A stretch of DNA of 9,256 nt from Thermoplasmata archaeon (GTDB taxonomy: Archaea; Thermoplasmatota; Thermoplasmata; Halarchaeoplasmatales; Halarchaeoplasmataceae). The notes under the pieces were generated by a model. That model was not told the DNA's origin. It worked only from the letters and a program-made list of their open reading frames with translations, and did no database searches. Made by a program: the position numbers and the translations under genes. Positions 6,869-9,256 of this stretch are shown one piece after another (position 1 is the first letter of the stretch; each line of letters begins with the position of its first letter). The DNA lies in the NCBI GenBank assembly GCA_019594305.1, contig JAFDTZ010000089.1, positions 1-9,256 on the forward strand, read 5' to 3'.

Positions 6869-7377
6869 GGTAGATACACCAGGACGACAACCGCACATCC
6901 GTAAGCATCTTCATCCATGTTCAGTTCGGAAATAACCGTTTTAGTGTCTCTCAATCGAACATCTCTGAGCTCGCTCATGGCGGTTAACTCTTTCTCCAAT
7001 AAGTTCTCGAAAGCTCGTTTAGATAACGTATCACCACTGACGGCGTTCTCAGCTACGTAACCGCCTTTACCATCACCTCTGAACCCATAGCTCAAACCCG
7101 CAAGTAACTGCTCTCCATAACCATCGGCACGTGCTAAGACGCAGGTTCTAAAAGCACCGATCTCTATACCTGTATATTCAACTTCAACTATCCCCTCAGG
7201 AAGAACTGATGAAACTTTGATCAAGTTAACATCTTCTACACCCGCATCTTTGAGTGCGGCATCGAATGCGTTTATCTGTGATACAGTGCTTACCCCTGTG
7301 CCTTTACACACCATGAACCGTTTTGCATCGTACATCATCGAGCTTACAAAGAATGGAGTTGGTATTAAATCTTTCAT
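6865..7377 (-). CDS. pdaD: Pyruvoyl-dependent arginine decarboxylase (proenzyme)
   Basis: 170 residues, the usual size of the family (about 165). NLIKVSSVLPEG (51-62) holds the Ser56-Ser57 self-cleavage site, after which Ser57 becomes the pyruvoyl cofactor at the new N-terminus of the alpha chain. INAFDAAL (35-42) matches the conserved beta-chain segment, and Glu110 in GYVAENAVSGDT matches the position of the catalytic glutamate known from the Methanocaldococcus enzyme. It converts arginine to agmatine, the entry to archaeal polyamine synthesis and, in most euryarchaea, to agmatidine in tRNA-Ile2. The ATG at 7377 has no Shine-Dalgarno but sits about 30 bases after a minus-strand box A. It is the first gene of a two-gene operon with the zinc-ribbon protein. 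Thermoplasmata-type pdaD can be hard to separate from ornithine- or lysine-type relatives by eye, but arginine is the safest call. Confidence 0.93.
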   Translation of the reverse strand: MKDLIPTPFFVSSMMYDAKRFMVCKGTGVSTVSQINAFDAALKDAGVEDVNLIKVSSVLPEGIVEVEYTGIEIGAFRTCVLARADGYGEQLLAGLSYGFRGDGKGGYVAENAVSGDTLSKRAFENLLEKELTAMSELRDVRLRDTKTVISELNMDEDAYGCAVVVLVYLP

Positions 7378-7385
7378 AGGAAACT

Positions 7386-7410
7386 ATTAATATCTATTGC
7401 TACATATAAC
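7386..7410. promoter_or_regulatory. Interleaved divergent leaderless promoters of pdaD and the small membrane protein gene
   Basis: Only 38 bases separate the two divergent start codons (7377 minus and 7416 plus). A plus-strand box A candidate, TTAATATC (7387-7394), lies about 25 bases before the ATG at 7416. A minus-strand candidate, GTTATATG (complement of 7403-7410), lies about 29 bases before the ATG at 7377. Each box is on the far side of the other, so the two initiation complexes would overlap. Confidence 0.5.
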
Positions 7411-7415
7411 ATCAA

Positions 7416-7607
7416 ATGATTCCATTGATCATCGCATTGATACTAATCGGTCTGGTCGTCATGATGGTCGTCGTATGGGCTGTCTGGCAGATGGTAAAGT
7501 GCGTCATCGTGATCTTATTGTTGATAGCCATACTGGTCGCATTGTGGATGTTCGGAGCATTGGAAAATTTGGATATTTTATCTATTTTACCCTATGGATT
7601 GGTATGA
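7416..7607 (+). CDS. Small membrane protein with two transmembrane helices, unknown function
   Basis: 63 residues, strongly hydrophobic. Two helices are visible at about 3-24 and 27-47, joined by a very short turn (QMVK, 25-28), then a short tail with the acidic pair ENLD (50-53). The amino acid mix is typical of a genuine membrane protein, whereas the overlapping frame starting at 7397 has no such character and needs a non-ATG start. The ATG is placed as expected for a leaderless mRNA from the box A near 7390. It points away from pdaD and towards another membrane-protein gene 42 bases downstream. It is not recognised as any named family; it could be a subunit or regulator of a membrane complex, but nothing shows this. 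Confidence 0.65.
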   Translation: MIPLIIALILIGLVVMMVVVWAVWQMVKCVIVILLLIAILVALWMFGALENLDILSILPYGLV

Positions 7608-7613
7608 TTGAAC

Positions 7614-7623
7614 AAATTTTATT
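7614..7623 (+). promoter_or_regulatory. Candidate box A for the 195-residue membrane protein gene
   Basis: AAATTTTATT lies about 30 bases before the ATG at 7650, and no Shine-Dalgarno sequence is present between them. This is consistent with a separate leaderless transcript rather than simple co-transcription with the small gene before it. Confidence 0.4.
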
Positions 7624-7649
7624 AGTCCGTCGATAATAGTCGAGACCAA

Positions 7650-8237
7650 ATGTATCTTGAATACCTAGATGAAGCTGTAAAGAAGATAGACATATATCCT
7701 AGGTGGAAGGTCGTTACCATCGTCGAATCGATATTGGTAATTTTGATCTTCACCAGATACATGATCTTCTTTCATACCGTTATAGATATATCAGTTTTGA
7801 TCGTCATAACGATCGGTATTGTTTATGGTGCCCTGAAACTCTTTCACGGTCATGGTCGGATAAAGTTCATCAGTGCTGTTGGCGTTTTTCTATTCATACT
7901 CGGACTGTGTATGGTTATTTTACAGGTTGAGATATCATATGATCAGGGGTATATACACTTTGTAAACATCTTCTCCATAGCAACGTCTTTTGCCGCCATG
8001 TTCATGGGTTTTTTGCTATCAAGGATGAGGACCTTCAAGCTAACGGAGCTGAAATTTTATTTTGTTTGCTGGAACGTATCTTTGTTATTATTACTCTACA
8101 CACCCGCATCTTCACTTTTGCTAACAGAAAGTGGCATCGGCGAAGGGATAGTCAGTTTTGTTGGATTTGGATTGATCGTATCTTTGATCAGTTCGACCTT
8201 CTTCACAGTAAATCATAGAAAAAAAGATGTGTATTAG
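7650..8237 (+). CDS. Hypothetical six-helix membrane protein
   Basis: 195 residues with about six hydrophobic segments (roughly 20-38, 42-63, 73-92, 103-125, 136-155 and 165-187). A short amphipathic, charged N-terminus comes first (YLDEAVKKIDIYPRWK) and a basic tail ends the protein (NHRKKDVY). No catalytic motif or named family is recognised. It follows the 63-residue membrane protein on the same strand after 42 bases, with its own box A candidate, and is followed by 95 non-coding bases before the adenosyltransferase gene. The alternative frame at 7703-7930 has the composition of a shadow. By position it might work with its small neighbour in the membrane, but that is a guess. Confidence 0.75.
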   Translation: MYLEYLDEAVKKIDIYPRWKVVTIVESILVILIFTRYMIFFHTVIDISVLIVITIGIVYGALKLFHGHGRIKFISAVGVFLFILGLCMVILQVEISYDQGYIHFVNIFSIATSFAAMFMGFLLSRMRTFKLTELKFYFVCWNVSLLLLLYTPASSLLLTESGIGEGIVSFVGFGLIVSLISSTFFTVNHRKKDVY

Positions 8238-8282
8238 TACTCGCCATCTTAGCATATTTTATCGACCACATCCGTCTTCAAA

Positions 8283-8292
8283 AGATTTATCA
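8283..8292 (+). promoter_or_regulatory. Candidate box A for the corrinoid adenosyltransferase gene
   Basis: AGATTTATCA lies 41-50 bases before the ATG at 8333. It would start transcription near 8312, leaving a leader of about 20 bases. An earlier A/T stretch (ATATTTTAT near 8254-8262) is an alternative. The short ATGAGATGA at 8328 makes a two-codon frame ending across the real start, probably by chance. Confidence 0.35.
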
Positions 8293-8332
8293 TGTTGGGT
8301 CTAGATAGGAGAGTACAAAAAAATTCGATGAG

Positions 8333-8848
8333 ATGATATTTTTGGCTTTCATACACGTATATACTGGAAATGGAAAGGGGAAAACGACAGCAGCATTCGG
8401 TTTGGCACTAAGGGCTGCTGGATGGGGGCACAAAACACTGATAATCCAGTTCTTGAAGGGGAGGGATACCGGAGAAAAATTCGCATGTGAAAAATTACCG
8501 GAGATCACGGTAGAGAACTACGGATCGGGAAAGTTCGTTTTGAATGAAGAGCTCAGAGACGAAGAAGAAAAATACGTTTTGAAGGGCATGGCAAGAGTGA
8601 AAAGAGCTTTAGAGGAAGATTGGGACATGCTTGTTTTAGACGAGATAAGCCTTGCTATGTATCATGGGATGATATCCGTAGATGATGTTGTGAGTATCAT
8701 GACGGATGCAGGAGAAATAGAGATGGTTTTGACCGGTCGCTATATGCCGAAAGAATTGATTGAACTAGCGGATATCGTTACATCTATGGAGCCGGTAAAA
8801 CATCATTTCGAAGAAGGTATAATGGCAAAAAAAGGAAGGGAATATTAG
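8333..8848 (+). CDS. cobA: Cob(I)alamin / corrinoid adenosyltransferase (CobA/BtuR type)
   Basis: 171 residues, normal for the family. IHVYTGNGKGKTTAAFGLAL (7-26) contains the P-loop GNGKGKTT in the position and form typical of CobA/BtuR, where ATP is bound in reversed orientation. GWGHKTLIIQFLKG (30-43) and the Walker-B-like DMLVLDEISLAMYHGMI (98-114) follow, and VLTGRYMPKELIELADIVT (132-150) is the conserved late segment. The enzyme transfers the adenosyl group of ATP to the cobalt of a reduced corrinoid, a step of coenzyme B12 synthesis or salvage in the cytoplasm. No other cobalamin gene is in the window and no cobalamin riboswitch was seen upstream, so salvage or de novo synthesis cannot be told apart. 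Its stop overlaps that of the convergent carbonic-anhydrase-like gene. Confidence 0.95.
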   Translation: MIFLAFIHVYTGNGKGKTTAAFGLALRAAGWGHKTLIIQFLKGRDTGEKFACEKLPEITVENYGSGKFVLNEELRDEEEKYVLKGMARVKRALEEDWDMLVLDEISLAMYHGMISVDDVVSIMTDAGEIEMVLTGRYMPKELIELADIVTSMEPVKHHFEEGIMAKKGREY

Positions 8849-9256
8849 GGATATCTTTTGTATTTACCCTGCTTGTGCGAATCTCTCAGTTCGTGGTAGT
8901 GTTCTGCATTGGCACGGATCATCTCGAGTAGGGATTCGTCTTTTTTTACCACTTTTGCGGGTATACCGACGGCAAGTGAATTATCCGGTATCTCCGTTCC
9001 CGAGGTTACAAGTGCGTTAGCACCGATGATGCAACCATCCCCGATCACTGCTCCACTGAGGATAGTCGAGTTCATCCCTATGATGACGTTATCTCCTATC
9101 TTACATCCGTGCACCACTGCTCCATGGCCCACTGAAACGTTCTTTCCGATGGAGGTTGCGTTCTCATAGTCCACGTGGACCACAGCGCAATCCTGGATGT
9201 TACTACCCTTTCCGATACGGATGCTGTTCTGGTCGCCTCTGATAACGGATTTGTAC
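8845..9256 (-). CDS. Gamma-class carbonic anhydrase-like protein (left-handed beta helix), N-terminus cut by window edge
   Basis: The frame stays open to the right edge, 24 codons beyond the GTG at 9183, and those codons continue the family sequence, so GTG 9183 is not the start. 136 residues are visible. The sequence is made of hexapeptide repeats (for example IRIGKG, SIGKNV, KIGDNVIIG, VIGDGCIIG). It has the VIRGDQNSI segment, a His in CAVVHVD, and two His in VGHGAVVHG spaced like the zinc ligands of the Cam/CamH family. IPDNSLAVGIPAKVVKK and a charged C-terminal helix follow, as usual. The acidic loop that carries the proton shuttle of Cam is absent, so it is closer to CamH/YrdA-type proteins, many of which have unproven activity. 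Carbonic anhydrase is possible but not certain; a metal-dependent or acyl-group-related role cannot be excluded. Confidence 0.92.
   Translation of the reverse strand, partial: YKSVIRGDQNSIRIGKGSNIQDCAVVHVDYENATSIGKNVSVGHGAVVHGCKIGDNVIIGMNSTILSGAVIGDGCIIGANALVTSGTEIPDNSLAVGIPAKVVKKDESLLEMIRANAEHYHELRDSHKQGKYKRYP

Noticed and set aside
6869..6898. Upstream start (6898) for the zinc-ribbon protein
   Set aside because: It would overlap the decarboxylase by 34 bases and add ten residues unlike the family. The ATGA overlap at 6865-6868 is a better start.
7397..7636. A 79-codon frame overlapping the small membrane protein gene
   Set aside because: It needs a non-ATG start, has a polar His/Arg/Asp-rich composition with no domain, and is displaced from the promoter-aligned ATG at 7416.
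8238..8332. Cobalamin riboswitch before the adenosyltransferase gene
   Set aside because: The 95-base gap is too short and shows no B12-box-like sequence or matching stems.
8909..9169. An 86-codon plus-strand open frame
   Set aside because: It is the opposite-strand shadow of the carbonic-anhydrase-like gene, whose hexapeptide repeats and His residues establish the minus frame.

Overview
The window looks like a chromosomal piece of a euryarchaeon, most likely an uncultured Thermoplasmata-type lineage. The evidence is a stand-alone archaeal Elp3, a pyruvoyl-dependent arginine decarboxylase, a DUF1922-like zinc-ribbon protein, a tRNA gene without an encoded CCA end, and A/T-rich box A promoters lying about 25 bases before start codons that mostly lack Shine-Dalgarno sites. 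The lineage is an inference; no ribosomal RNA or other decisive marker is present.

Layout. From the left edge to 2446 (minus) is the N-terminal 815 residues of a large secreted subtilisin-like (S8, KP-43/TagC-like) protease whose C-terminus lies outside the window. A 226-base divergent promoter region separates it from a 585-residue polytopic membrane protein (2673-4430, plus), whose C-terminal half resembles a degenerate UbiA prenyltransferase. Between that gene and a minus-strand tRNA-Val(CAC) (4679-4752) sits an unusual tandem array: two units of about 107 bases. Each unit is built from two related hairpins, and the array is in register with the 3' end of the tRNA. The Elp3 gene (4870-6420, plus) follows. 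Facing it is a minus-strand operon: pyruvoyl arginine decarboxylase (6865-7377), then the zinc-ribbon protein (6404-6868), joined by an ATGA overlap. Divergent from these are two small membrane-protein genes (7416-7607 and 7650-8237, plus), then a corrinoid adenosyltransferase (8333-8848, plus). A gamma-carbonic-anhydrase-like gene (minus) runs off the right edge.

How the genes may work together. Elp3 modifies the wobble uridine of tRNA. Agmatine from the arginine decarboxylase feeds polyamine synthesis and, in most euryarchaea, agmatidine at the wobble cytidine of tRNA-Ile2. The middle of the window therefore has a loose translation/tRNA-modification flavour, but the genes are not co-transcribed. 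The protease suggests a protein-degrading, heterotrophic lifestyle, and the adenosyltransferase shows use of coenzyme B12. Genes are tightly packed, with two convergent 3' overlaps and one pair of interleaved leaderless promoters.

The best candidate for something undescribed is the hairpin array at 4444-4679. It may be a tandem small-RNA gene, a bidirectional terminator block or a structured tRNA trailer. No mobile element, CRISPR array, phage gene or defence system was seen.
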